This document shows, piece after piece, positions 45,002 through 57,060 of a stretch of 64,000 nucleotides of DNA. Position 1 is the first letter of the stretch, and every line of letters starts with the position of its first letter. A program made the translations under genes and the position numbers. The notes beneath the pieces were generated by a model, which saw only the letters and a list, made by a program, of their open reading frames with translations, did no database searches and was not told the origin of the DNA. Location of the stretch: contig NC_081406.1 of assembly GCF_030272615.1 (NCBI RefSeq), positions 484,935,900 to 484,999,899 on the forward strand, in the 5' to 3' direction. The stretch is from Cryptomeria japonica. Lineage: Eukaryota; Streptophyta; Pinopsida; Cupressales; Cupressaceae.

Positions 45002-48000
45002 ATGGCACCTCGAAGAGATTTCACACGATAGGTAAATTATTAGCATAGAGCTATATGTGATGATTTTCTAGAACAATTAACCATGTCTACAAATGTTGCT
45101 GCTAAAATGAAAGAATTAGTGCCCAAGGCCCCCCTTCTAAGAATTGGAGACGGTTTATATGACAAAGGGAACTGGTTGAGGGATTTGCAGATGGTGATAT
45201 AAGGTCTGGGACTCTTCGAAGTGGGATATAGCCAAAGACATTCTCTTGCTCCAATGAAAAGTATATGGGAGTTAGATGTGGGAAAGCTCATAGTCCCTAG
45301 GGTTTTCATGGATGTAGATTTGTTAACCCAGATTGCAAATAATTATGACCATGTTGCCAGATGTGTTAGAAATGTAAATGGGGGAGCTTTAATTAAGATA
45401 AATGATGATGAATTTAGGAAGGTGTTTAAACTCAGTGAGGTATCAAATTATTTAGAGCCAATTAATTTTGATACACTTGCACAGGTCTACAATGTGTAGA
45501 GAGATCACCTTAGGAGTGGCCCTTTGAAAGAATTTTTTGTCAAAATAGGAGGATTAATTATTGTAGGCCCTAGTACCATGGAACCCTTCACTCTAAATCT
45601 TTTTACTCTAAGGGCTAAAGGGATGTATTGGTCACTATGTCAGATTTTTGGGGAAGATGTTGAAACCACCATGCCAACTCACTACATGCTAATGATAGCA
45701 CAGATTCTGAACCACTCTCTCGCAATCACTTTTGATTTTGCACCTTATCTCACTAATGCAATCCATGCAAGGCTGACAGGAATTAAAAATGGCAAGGTAG
45801 ATAGACCTTTTGGGTGGTATTCTCTTCTTATGCATATGCTTTTATTTAAAGGTGCTGATTATTTTGCAAAGGAAATGGACCTAGTTAAGAAAAAGGGTGG
45901 TGAATAGATGCCTGTGCAATTGTGGAGCACAATTTTTTTCTTGGGACAGAGAGGATGATAGTTACTTGAAGTTTGATAGATGTTTTACATCTAGGCTTAG
46001 GATCCTCTTGTGCCCACAAAACCCTAGGATCCCTAAGGCTCTTTTAAATTTCCTTAGGCCTAAAGAATTTGCTGAAGGTATCAAGATTGTTCACAATTGG
46101 GGTGATATATATTTATACCCTGTCTCTACTGTGTTCAGAGTTTATGGTTTCAGAGGCACCCCATACTTGCTCTCCTATCAACTCCCATTAAAGATAGGAA
46201 TTACAGAGGTCCTGAGGCAAATCGGGGGTGTGCAAGAGGTAGAATTAACAAATAGGGGGAAAGGGACAATTTTCCCAACTGTCACCATGGCTCATCAATT
46301 TGTAATCACCAAGGGTGGTTGGAAACGCTTTGATGATTTCTTTCAACCATATAGGTTGTCTACTGCAGTATCAAGGTTTGTTGACCCTGAAGATTTCTTC
46401 AATGGCATGTTCTGAAAGAGAGCAGTATGTAAAGGCAGAGCTCACCAATTCCATTTTCCTGAGGATCTGATCAGAAATGAATTCAATTTAGATGAGAAGG
46501 AATTGAGAAAATAAAAATGGATAGCATACAAAAAGGCTCTTGATTTTATCCACCAATTTGATAGTTGTTATGATCCTCTATCTAGTTTTACTCCCTTTGA
46601 GGAGAAAATTAAATTCTTAATTCTTTATTTTGAAGACCTAATGCAAACATTGTAGGAGAAGAGGGAAGCTATAATAAGAAATGATTCTGAAAAGGTTAAA
46701 CTAGTTCTAGCCAAGCCTGCCTTTACCAAAGCTATCCCTCTGAGTGATTATGTGATGCATAAGAAGCCAAGGTACAGTGTGCTAGTGTCGGTAACTGGTG
46801 AGCCCTCTACTTTGAAAGGGAAAAGAGTAATAGAAGATGTCATTGATATTCAAGAATCCCCTAAAAGGCAAATGGTGGGAAAAGAGGTGCAAACAGGTGA
46901 ACCTTTATACTCTCCATCCCAATCTCCAATCCATTTGGGAGATGAACATCCAGTGGCTGAGCAATTGTTGGAGTTAGGGAGTCTCAGGGAGATTGCCTAC
47001 ACTTATGAGGAAACACAAGAGGGAATGCTTGAAGAGCCATCGATTGCTAAGATGAACTTGACTACAGATGAGTTCAAAGGAAAGGAGTTAGACCCTGCTA
47101 TCAAACAAGCCAGTGAGGAGCTCCTGGGTGATAATAATTTTGTTAAAATAGGATCTTTTATGCAATTTGTTTGGAGACAAAACATTGAACAATTTAAAGA
47201 AAGATGTGAGAAGAAGAGGAATGACCAACCCCACAAAGATGCAACTGTAGTGGAGGAAGAGGTGAAGCAAGAAATGATGGTAGAGTTCAAAACCATTACT
47301 CCTAAAAAGGGGAGAGAAATGGTATCAAAAGCTGGTGTGATAATTCTTCCTGAGTGGTACACAGCACATGCCTTAGTGCTTGGAGCAGTAAGGAAAGAAG
47401 CCAAGCCCATGGAAGGAGTGACGTTCAGCAAGAACATTGTTGTTTTGTTCATGTGGTCCCTAAAGAGGGATGAGAGAAGAAGAAGGAAGGACACTTCATA
47501 ATCTAGCTACCTTGGAGGTATGATTATCAAGAGAGTGCAGGACATAGGGGTGGTAGAAGCTGCCAGCATAGTAATAGAAACAACAAAATTTAGTGTGGCA
47601 GTAGCTGAGAGGGAAGCCAAGGAAAAGATGGATCTCCAGGTAAAACTAGAGACAGTTCTAAAGGCTTATAATGAGGCCAAAGGGGAGATAGCCAATAGGG
47701 ATAGCATCATTTCTAAATTAAATAGTCAATTGGCAAGGCAATACCAGAAACGTGAGTCCTCTACTCCAATGATTGCATCTTTTCTAGCAAGACCTCCACC
47801 CACCAGTCCCATCGTTGAATTTTCCCCTTCTCCTATGTCTTCTAGTTTTCAACTAGCTGAAACCTTACAATATGAATTAGAAAAGTTGAATCAGGCTCAG
47901 GCCCTTTTTGCAAGCAAATATGAGGAAAAGGTTAGGGCCACAATTTTGAGTTTTGTTGACATAGTAGGGGTCTCTATTGTGCATATTAATATGAAAAGAA

Positions 48001-48590
48001 TTTTGGATATATTGATTCAGCTGAATGGAGACAAGGCTACTCTGGAGGCAATTTTGAATAAGTGGATGCCTAGAGAGGTGGATTTGGAACTTATGTGTGC
48101 ATCTTATGATGAGGCAGGCTCTGATGCCAATATTAAATCCACTTGTGAGTTACTCAGAGGCATGACCAGGTTGGCAGAAGGAAGAGCTAGTGTAGAGAGG
48201 AAGTGCTAACTTATACAGGAAGGAATATATTGAGCATAAGTTTGAATTGTTTCCTGGGGGTTTTGTTAGTCCAAATTAGTTGAAGGACAAACAAGTGTGG
48301 CTTGATGAGTTAGGAGCTAACTTGTCCCAGAGGGTAAATGAAGTCATCAATACAGATGACACATCTTTGTTTATCAAAACAATTTAAGAAATAGAGAAGA
48401 TAAAGTCACATTATGGTTTTTTGGAATCAGAGGTTAAGAAAATTAGAAATACATGGAAAATGTTGGATAAATTGAAGAAGAAGATTGTCAATTTCTCCTA
48501 GCCTAGTGATGACGTGCTCTAGGAGTGGACAAGCAAATACACAGTGCAAGAAGTAGAGGTTCAAGAAGATGCTGCAATGGAATAACAAAC
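45002..48590 (+). pseudogene. Element C: ORF2-like long protein of unknown function (broken)
   Basis: The Met at 45002 (MAPRRDFTR) is in register with pieces to 45907. A shift near 45900 leads to a second register running to about 48584. Together they give about 1,190 codons with about eight stops. The N-terminal half is globular; PFGWYSLLMHMLLFKGADY (about 45808-45864) sits where A and B ORF2 have FxFGNLLVCLF, and ILNHSLAITFDFAPYLTNAI lies upstream as a helical segment. The middle (46750-47500) is Lys/Glu/Pro-rich and the C-terminal part (47520-48560) mostly coiled coil. Domain order and length resemble ORF2 of A and B, though identity is low. No CCHC ORF1 is found upstream; the ~125-bp repeat block takes that place. 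The function is unknown. Confidence 0.65.
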
Positions 48591-48791
48591 TAAAAGGCTG
48601 CTGGGATTGAAAATGACTTGTAACTTCTTTTTGAAGAAAAATTGTAGTTGTAACAAACTATTCTTAGGAAAGTCTGAAGCTTGTGTTGCATCCATATTCT
48701 TATAAATGGATACCAAGACTTAAGGATAGGATATCCCAAGAATTTGTAAAGAAACTCTGTTGAAATATATCTAGGGTTTTCTCATTATTTC
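48591..48791. other. 3' region of element C up to the G insertion
   Basis: No gene and no polypurine tract at the junction, so LTR G starting at 48792 belongs to another element inserted here (candidate duplication ATTTC at 48787-48791; the other copy lies outside the window). Confidence 0.5.
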
Positions 48792-49927
48792 TGTTGGCAT
48801 TTTTGATGATTATGTTGTGATTGTCATTGATGGACACACACTTTCTATGAGATCACTTTTTGTATGTATGAGTTATACTCAACCGATATTTGTTTTGAAC
48901 CAGTATTATAATATTTAGACTATCAGTGTCTTGCAGAAAGTGTTTACTAAACTCAAGCGGCCTGAGGACCTCAAGCGGTTCAAGGATCTCAAGCGGAATA
49001 GAGCAAAGGAACTAGAAGCGGCAGTTATCATTTTCCCAGTCTTCAGTTTTGTCAACCAGTAATCTATTTAATAGTTAAACCGCTATTACTCTGAGTTACC
49101 AACTGGTAATCGGTAAAGTTGTATAAACCGATAATACTTTGTGATGAGTTACCATCCACTAACACTTTGACGATGATTTTGTGTCATTTTACCAAATGCA
49201 TCTAGATACAATGAACCTAGGAACTTGCAATGTAATCCTATTGGACTGACATGAAATCAGATTCCTTTTAAGGACATCATGTCTAGGGTTTTAGTATGTA
49301 TGTAGCTGTTAGGGTTTGTGGTGGTTGATGAGTTCTTGTATGTGCGATATTAACAGAAAAGATCAAGTCTGTGTGCTGTAACAGAGTGTGGACTTACTGA
49401 AGACTGAAGTAATGCTGAAATGCATTAGCAATGAGCTATCATGGATCTAACCAAGAAGACTATGCTATTTGCTAGATCATTCACTTGTTGATTACTCACA
49501 TCTCTGACAAGTTAGAAACCCTTAACTGGGTAGGCCCAGAAAAGCCTTTGTAAATCCTCTAACAAGGTGATTCACATCTATGGATCTAAAATCCTCTCAC
49601 AAGGTAGTCTTTAATCGAACTTATCTCCTAACAGAGATTGAGATTCCTAACAGGATCTGTTCTAGTAAAGAACATTGTATGACCTTAACTGGTCTGACGT
49701 TAACCGGTCTGGTTACTATTCTGCAGATAGTCACTTGTGAGTTTTATCTCACCGTGGTTTTTCCCATTTGGGTTTCCGTGTCAAAATCTCTTGTGTTATG
49801 GTGATTGTGGTTTTGTGGGTGAATGCCTTACTTGCTGTTTGGTTTTCATTTGTGTTAACCAATTTGTTAGTTAAACTATTATACCGGTTTACTGCTATAC
49901 TGATAAAGTGTTTGAGTTCAGTATTTT
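48792..49927 (+). repeat. 5' LTR of element G, first part
   Basis: Starts TGTTGGCATTTTTGATGATTATGTTGTGATTGTCATTGATGG. It contains ACCGGT at 49703 and 49883 and the forward block CCGTGGTTTTTCCCATTTGGGTTTCCGTG at about 49752-49780, typical of these LTRs. It is interrupted at 49927 by a giant solo LTR and resumes at 54738, giving about 1,175 bp in all. Confidence 0.85.
49923..49927. repeat. Left target-site duplication of the solo LTR (ATTTT)
   Basis: ATTTT, repeated at 54733-54737. Removing insert and one copy restores a continuous G LTR end. Confidence 0.88.
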
Positions 49928-52900
49928 TGTAATGCCCATACCCTAGTCGGACTTTTAAAACCTGTTTAACCTTGATTGACTTCCTATGTGGCATTCTTGA
50001 ATGGTAGGTTAACCGATATGCAATGTGTAGTTTAGATAATATAAATAAATTGTGCATACTTATTATTGTGCTTTTGCATCGATTCTCGGATAAATGTAAT
50101 TGTTCCTAACCCTTGTGATAAATCTTGAGCTAATGCCTTCATTGAATATGTATTTGTATATGCATGCTTGTGTGAATTCATGAGTGCAGGAGATTGCAGG
50201 TTCAACACCGCTTAGGGCAAGGTTCATCTCCTTTGGAATTTGCAAGGTTGAGTATGCTCCTTCATCTGTTGAATTCGGATTTAGTGGTCATTTAACTCTC
50301 GTCTTGCCTTAGCCATGGTTAGGTGAGCATCGTGCGTGGATTCGTGGAGCTTGCTTTTCATTGGGATGTGTGTCGAGAGATTTGGAGGACTCCCTCGATT
50401 TGCGTGCCTTGCACGAGGTAAGTGAGGTTTTTTATCCTAAGTATTAAATTCAAATTTATGAGTAGACGAGCACATTAGTAATTTAGAAATTTAAATAGGT
50501 AGCTTCTTCTATATGATTAATCATTAATTTAAGAGATTGCTTTAAATTGTTATTGTAGCAAGCTTAAGGGATTTAACTGGGGTTAGAGTGCACATTTACG
50601 CATTTGCAACATTTACGCATTTGTAGTTGAGAAATTAGAATAAATAAGACTCTTGCATTAGATTAGTCATTTATTTAAAAATGTCGTCTTATTATGATAG
50701 CGAGTTAAATTAATAGCTAATTTAAAATAATGAATTTACTGAGTTATGCGTTTTGGAAAGGAAAAATTCAAAGTCATTTGGGAGATGGGAATAAATTAAT
50801 CATATTCGCATTAGCTCCATTTTACTTGTCAAGTGGATAAAGTATAAAAGTTCTATTTTTAGAAAATTAAATTAATCAAAGTATAAAGTGTTGGCTAAAG
50901 TGATATGAAGAAAATTTAAAAAAATTAGAGTTGAATAAGGAATGGAAGCTTTTAAATTTTAAAAGAAAAATGAATAAAGAGGAAATGAATGACTCCCATT
51001 TTGATTTTCATCTATTTTATTTTTAAAATAAATGCCTAATTTTGAAATTGAAAATTAGGGCAAAATTAGGGTTTCACTTTTTAACCTAGTTTTGGAGACA
51101 TTTTGGGGGTTCTCTTTTTGGGGGAAAATGTGGGAGAAAATGGAGTTTTTCCTCCTTGTTGGGAGTTGCAAGTGGAGCTCTTCCTCAAATTCATGCCAGG
51201 AATGCTAATGGAGGTAGGTCTCTTGTGCATCTTGTATTTGCATTTAAAACCATAAGAAATGTGTTTGGAAGAAAACCTTGAACTGTTAATTGGAAATCTT
51301 TCCCCATTTTGATATTTTGGTTATTTTGAAAAGAAACAAAAAAATGGAGAAGTGATGGCTGTGACTGTATATGCATTTTATGTTAATCCTCATTGCTGTT
51401 TGGGTGCTTGAAAACCCCTTTCTTTTTGTGTTTGGAATGGGTGATTATCATCAGGGAAAACTTCATACCAAAAAAAAAAAAACATAATCATTGAAAATCG
51501 GATTCTATTCAAACCGAAATTCTTTATCCAAACTTGAAATGGGTTTATTGTTTGTTATTTATCGAATTGTGTTTTCTAAAAAAAAAATTTACAAAAATTT
51601 GATATTGGACGGTGCGTTATTTTTCTGTCTGAAAGCGGGACTGTGCGCGTTTTATAACCCTCGGTTTGGGGTTGGAGGGCGGGGAGCGGAGCTCCACCCG
51701 CTCCTCCTCCCCTCCCCTTCCCCGCTCGCATCCCCGTCCATTTCCCGTTGCCTTTTCCGTTTGCTTTGACCCCGCCCGCGTGTGTGGTTGGCCAGTGGCC
51801 GCGGCACTGCGGTGGCCGCAGGGGCCGCGATGGCCGTAGGGCGCCGCGGACCTGCGAGCACCACAGTGGCGCCGCCACATGGAAACCCTGCGTTAGGGCT
51901 CGGCTCAGCTCGGCTAGGGTTGGCCGATGCAAAACATGAAATTTGTTATTTTCGTTTTGCCATGGTTTATTAAATGTTGGTTAGTTCTTTCTTAAGTAAG
52001 TTTTTTATTTAAAAAAAAAAAAAAATGGTTTTTATGATGTGTCATTTTATTCTATCAAAAAAAACAAAAGGGTACTTATTTAAATAAGTATATTTAAAGC
52101 AATACGTTATATTAAGATTTGAGTTGAGATGAACATCTAATAAGTAAGGGATGTTTATTTTAAATGTAAAAAAAAGTAAAAAAAAATAAGAAATATATAG
52201 ATAGATACGTAAAAATATGTGTTAATCATCTAATTTGTATATATATATATTGAGATGACCTATATTGATTTTGTCTTGTTGAAATTTAATGTGGAAATGA
52301 GTTTCATCATCTTTGCAAATGTTGAAAAGTGCATTTAGGCTATAATTCTCTTAAGTGGGAAATGATAGGACTCGCGGTTAGGTGTTAATGAGTAAATCGA
52401 AATGGTGGTGTTAGTCCTTAATTTGTTTTTATGCATGCGATAAAAGCTAATTTAGCTCGGAAACGGTTTTTCCCATTTCTTTACTTACTTTTTATTTATT
52501 TTGTTCTTATATAGTAACAAGGTAATCCTTGTGTAGTTAAAAGGGGGCTAGAGTATCTTGTAAAACCATCTTATCATTAGTGGGGATCTAAGGGTTAATT
52601 ATTTTGGTTAGACGTATATGTCAACCTGAGAAAGTGTTGAATTTTCTCGTTAACGCTTGTGCATGACTTATTATTTTGGAAGTTTTGTTGGGTCCCCGTC
52701 ATCTGATTGCCTCGGTCTGTCCAACGTCGATCTAGTCTCCATTTAAGGTACCACCTGTTAAGAAAACCTTGTCCCTTTTACTTGATGTATTTAGTAGGAT
52801 CCGTTACAAAGGGATCATTATGTAATTAACGTCCGAGGTGTCTGTTGTATATTGATTGTATTCGCCTAAGTGGCAAGATGTAAAAGACTTATAAATTATG

Positions 52901-54732
52901 TATTCCTAACAATATAATACCAAAGGGGTCTTGCAGTTGAGCAGACCCGAAGATGTAGCCCATCCAGGGTGAACTCCGAGATCATATCTGTGTTATGCGA
53001 TGTTTATATCGTGCTTTGTTTTATGTTTTAAAATTATCATGAATGATTGTATTCTTGCATAAGTGTATGGTGAAAATTTAATGAATTCAAATTTAAGTGC
53101 ATAACATTAAGCATCTGGATTAATGTAGTTATTTAAGTTCATAAAACATTGTGAATCATGATTATGGCAAGTATTTAAAATAATGCAATTAAAGTTGTGG
53201 AAGAAGGAATTTGATAATGTTAAATTAAATTGTAATGGTGGAAAGAATCCTGCTAGAATTCTTCATTGGATGAGGTCGTTAATAAGCATGTTAATGGAAT
53301 GAATGTAAGAGGGAAAAAAAGTTAAAATTTATGTCACAATTCCTAGATTGAAATCTAAAGGATGCATATCATATAAACATCTATCTTTTACCTTAGTGAA
53401 TGAAATCCACGCCTTGTTAATTATGCTTCATTGCATTGGATGGGTTGCTAAGTTATTTCACGCTTTAACCTTAACTATAATCCTCACCAGAGTAATTTGA
53501 CAATCGTGTGGACTCAATTAGGTAATTCATGTTGTATATTGGATGAATACACTTAGTAATTTATGTTGTAACTAAGATCAATAATCCTCACCAGATTTAT
53601 TTTATAATTGGGTGAACTCAATTAGATATCCACATTTTTAATCCCTTATAAAAAGGAATCCCTCGTGATTGCTAAAGTTAATCTAAATTGGAAAAATAAA
53701 TTGATTTGTTGTTTATACATTAAACCTAGTAAAAGAATCCCTCTCATATTATTTTCATTTAACAAAAAAAGATATGCAATAAGATAATTGCAATTTAATC
53801 CTAATAGAAGGACGTCATTATGATCTTATTATTCTAATCTTGAAATGATGATTGTCATCTAGTTAACGATACTTTAATTTAAAGGATGCTCTCGTGTGTC
53901 CTAATGTATATCCATCTTAATGAAAATTAGTCCATTTATTTGCAATTATTAAAACTTCAAATGAAATTCCATGGCTACTCACATTATACCTGTCATAAAA
54001 GAACTTCAATTCATTAGTTGGCTACGCATGGAATCAAATAAAGGGACCTCACTCTATTAATAGTAGATAATCCTTAAGGAACGAATTCTTCCTATTAACC
54101 ATACCTTTTAATATTTAAAAAAAAAACTATATATCAAATGTGAGTGAATACTTTAGAATCAAATGATGGAATCCTCATTTTACTAATCGTAGTTTAACCC
54201 TAAACGAATGAATCTCATTAGGCATATTTATAGCATTAAAGGATGACGTCAAGGGTGGATGGTTATCTTAAAGACCTACTGAAAGAACCTCATTATATTA
54301 AACGCTTGGAACCAATTGGAGACCTCTAAAAGAAATTATGAATTAAAGTGCACTGAAATAAATAATCTACCAAAGGCCTCCTAACCACCAAAGTAAATGA
54401 ATGCTTCCTAAAATTATAAGAGGTCAGACTGTTGAACACTTATATAATCAAGATCTATGCAATATCTCGTAAATAAGATATCCAGTTTAATGAATCTAAT
54501 GACGCAGGTTGAGTTAGGTGTAAGGTTATGTAATCGCGTTGGGAAACCTCTTAGGATCATTTAGCCTTCCGCTGTGTTATCTAGTTAGAGATAACTTTGA
54601 GATAACTTCAATCTATCTTAATAACATAACTTTTCATTAACGCTCTTAATAATTATTTTTTAAAAAAAAATTTACACTCTAATTGAGTGTTTTTAACTTA
54701 AACCCTTAGGGGTTTCCTGGCGGGGCATTACA
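49928..54732 (+). mobile_element. Giant solo LTR (4,805 bp) of the LARD-like family
   Basis: Begins TGTAATGCCCATACCCTAGTC and ends TCCTGGCGGGGCATTACA; ten-base terminal inverted repeat TGTAATGCCC/GGGCATTACA. The 5-bp duplication ATTTT shows it is one complete unit. No internal domain is present, so it is a solo LTR, presumably left by recombination between the two LTRs of an element like that at 54912. Its start, GC-rich island (about 51640-51920) and 3' end correspond to those of the 54912 LTR, while much of the remainder has diverged. No protein-coding gene is supported. Confidence 0.88.
51640..51925. repeat. GC-rich island in the solo LTR
   Basis: About 285 bp of very GC-rich, CpG-containing sequence (e.g. 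GTGGCCGCGGCACTGCGGTGGCCGC) in otherwise AT-rich DNA. It is open in several frames on both strands, as expected for GC-rich DNA, so I do not call a protein. The counterpart in the next LTR is at 56735-57060. Confidence 0.75.
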
Positions 54733-54737
54733 ATTTT

Positions 54738-54776
54738 TTGGTATACTAATTCACCCCCCCCACTTAGTATTCATCA
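54738..54776 (+). repeat. 5' LTR of element G, last part
   Basis: Carries the end motif AATTCACCCCCCCCACTTAGTA and ends ATTCATCA, 2 bp before a primer site. Confidence 0.82.
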
Positions 54777-54778
54777 AT

Positions 54779-54790
54779 TGGTATCAGAGC
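54779..54790 (+). promoter_or_regulatory. Primer binding site of element G
   Basis: TGGTATCAGAGC, initiator tRNA-Met type. Confidence 0.9.
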
Positions 54791-54827
54791 GAACCTTTCT
54801 ATAAGTCTAACCACTTGGAAAGAGATA

Positions 54828-54911
54828 TGGGGGAATACACTTTGAGGGAACTTACTCATTGGCTCACTCAGACTGAGCAAGCCTATGATGAACTTAAAGT
54901 CAAATATAAGG
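54828..54911 (+). pseudogene. Element G: first 28 codons of an ORF1/gag-like gene, cut by the LARD
   Basis: The Met at 54828 opens MGEYTLRELTHWLTQTEQAY, a charged helical start in the same position after the primer site as ORF1 of A and B. The reading frame is open until the LARD insertion at 54912, so only the N-terminus is visible. The family cannot be named from this piece. Confidence 0.6.
54907..54911. repeat. Left flank of the LARD insertion (TAAGG)
   Basis: Expected target duplication; its partner would lie beyond the window after the 3' LTR. Confidence 0.5.
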
Positions 54912-55132
54912 TGTAGTGCCCCTACCCTAGTTGGCTTTGTAAAAACTGGTTTGACCTTGGTTGACTGTTTCTATGTGGCATTCTTAGATGGTTGATTAAC
55001 CATTATGTAATGTTGTAGATTAGATAATATGAATATTGTGCACACTTGTTATTGTTCTTTCGCATCGATTCTTGTGTAAGTTTAATTATTTCCCTAATTC
55101 TTGTTATAAATCTCGAGCTAACGTCTTCATTG

Positions 55133-55170
55133 AATATATATATATATGTATGTATGTATGTATGCTTGCG
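55133..55170 (+). repeat. AT/GTAT microsatellite
   Basis: A run of AT pairs followed by four GTAT units; the matching place in the 3' LTR (about 63233-63250) is much shorter. Confidence 0.8.
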
Positions 55171-56734
55171 TGACTCATGGTTGCAAGAGATTGCAGGTAT
55201 AGTACCACCTAGGTGTGAGGTTCGTCTCCACCAGGATTCGTAGGGTTGAGTATACCTCTTTCATCCTTAGAATTTGGATTAGGTGGTCGTAAAACCCTCA
55301 TCTTGCCTTAGCCATGATCAAGTGGGCGTCGTGTGTGGTCCATCGGTTGCCCTTTTCGTTTGGGTTTGCTTTTCGTGTATTTGCTTGGTTTTCTTGGTTG
55401 GCGTACCTTGCGTGTGGTAAAAAAATTGAGTATTTTATCCTAAGTATTTAGTTTGATTTAATGTGTTCATTTACACATTAGTAATTGAGGGATTTAAAAT
55501 AAATAGGTTTCCTTTATGTGATTAATCATTAATTAAAAAGATCGCTCTATTTATGTTTGTAGCAAGTTTAAGCATTTAATTTGAATTAATGTGTTCATTT
55601 ACACATTAGTAATTGAAGAATTAAAATATATAGGTTTATTTTATGTGATTAATCATTAATTAAAAGGATTGCTTTATTTATGTTTGTAGCGAGTTTAATT
55701 TAATGGTTAATTTTAAATAATGAATTTAATTAGTTTATGTGTTTTAAAAAGGAAAGATTTAAAGTTATTTGAAATAGAAATAATTTAATCTCATTTGCAT
55801 TTTGGAAAAAGAAAGGTTAATTTTTTATTATTTAAGAAAATCAATTTTGAGTAGAAAAGCAAGTTTAATTTATATGTATATTTGATATAGTGTGAAAGAT
55901 TGATTTTGGGAATTTAATTTAATTAAAATATTTTATCCTCATCAATATTGTGAAACATAAATGTGAGATTAGTTAATATTGAGAAAATTAAAATTAAATA
56001 AGAGAGAAGCATTTTAATTTTAATTAGAAAAGCAAGTTAGATTATTTGAATAGTTGAAAAGAATGATTATTTTCATTTTTTATTTAAAAAAGTGTTTAAA
56101 TTTGAAATTAGAAAATTAGGTCAAAATTTCATTCTTTTAACCTAGGTTGGAAAAACATTTTGGGGGTTGGTTAATTTTCTTTTGGAAAAATATAATTTTT
56201 TGGATGGAGAAATTGGGGATTTTGGAAGGATGGATTTTTCTACAGCTGCAAGTTGGGCTTGTCTTCAAAATCTTGCCAGGAATATGAAATGAGGTAGGAT
56301 TCGAATGCATCTCTTGATTTCTTGAGATTTTGGGTTTCTCTCTTCAAAAAAAAAAGAATGACTTTTCTTGAAGATCTCTTGTTTTAAACCTCTATGAATG
56401 AAAATCATGGTCTTGCTGGGAAGATTTCTCATATTGTTGTTTTTTTTTTTGAACAATCTGGAAAATATATTGGACTGTGAATGAAAGGAATTGGAGGTTT
56501 TTAGCCATTTTTATCTTATGAATTTGTTGATTTAATTGTAAAATCAATTTTTTGGGTATTCTTGGTAATTCTAAAAAAATGAAATAAAATATAAACAATA
56601 GATTTGAAACTGTCAAAAAAAATTAAAAAATGGGGATTTACATTTTTTGAAATATCGTTATATTTCTATTCAAAAAAAAATTAAATCGAAATTGTAAAAC
56701 AAAAAGGGTGGGGGGGGGGGGGGGGAAGAAAATA

Positions 56735-57060
56735 AAAAAATTTGGGGTTTTGGAGGGGGGAAGCCGAAGCTCAACCCACGCCCCTCCCCTTTCCACCTCC
56801 CGCAAAGCCCCTGCATCCACTGTGTGGAAGCGGAGGGACTGCATCCATGTGAGTGGCCGCAGCTACCCCGCTCCACAAGGTGGAGGCAGAAGGGTCTGCG
56901 ACCCACACGGCCACCATAGAGACCCTGACTTCACTATGAGTGGAGGTCAATGGGTCTGCATCCACCATGGTGGCCATAGGCCCGACGGTTAGGGCATAGC
57001 TACCCCCACTCCTATGATGGGAGGTGGGCCCACAGTTGCCGAATGATTTGCCACCCTCCA
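56735..57060. repeat. GC-rich island in the LARD 5' LTR
   Basis: About 325 bp rich in G/C following a poly-G run, with repeated wording such as GGGTCTGCGACCCAC / GGGTCTGCATCCACC. Corresponds in position to the island at 51640-51925 in the solo LTR. Confidence 0.75.

Noticed and set aside
45002-48590. Element C as a host gene
   Set aside because: Stops and a register shift throughout, no introns with clear sites, and the same architecture as retroelement ORF2 of A and B.
51576-51973. Overlapping open frames rich in Gly, Arg, Ala and Pro on both strands
   Set aside because: They are open only because GC-rich DNA lacks stop codons; no motif, and the matching island in the next LTR encodes a different sequence.
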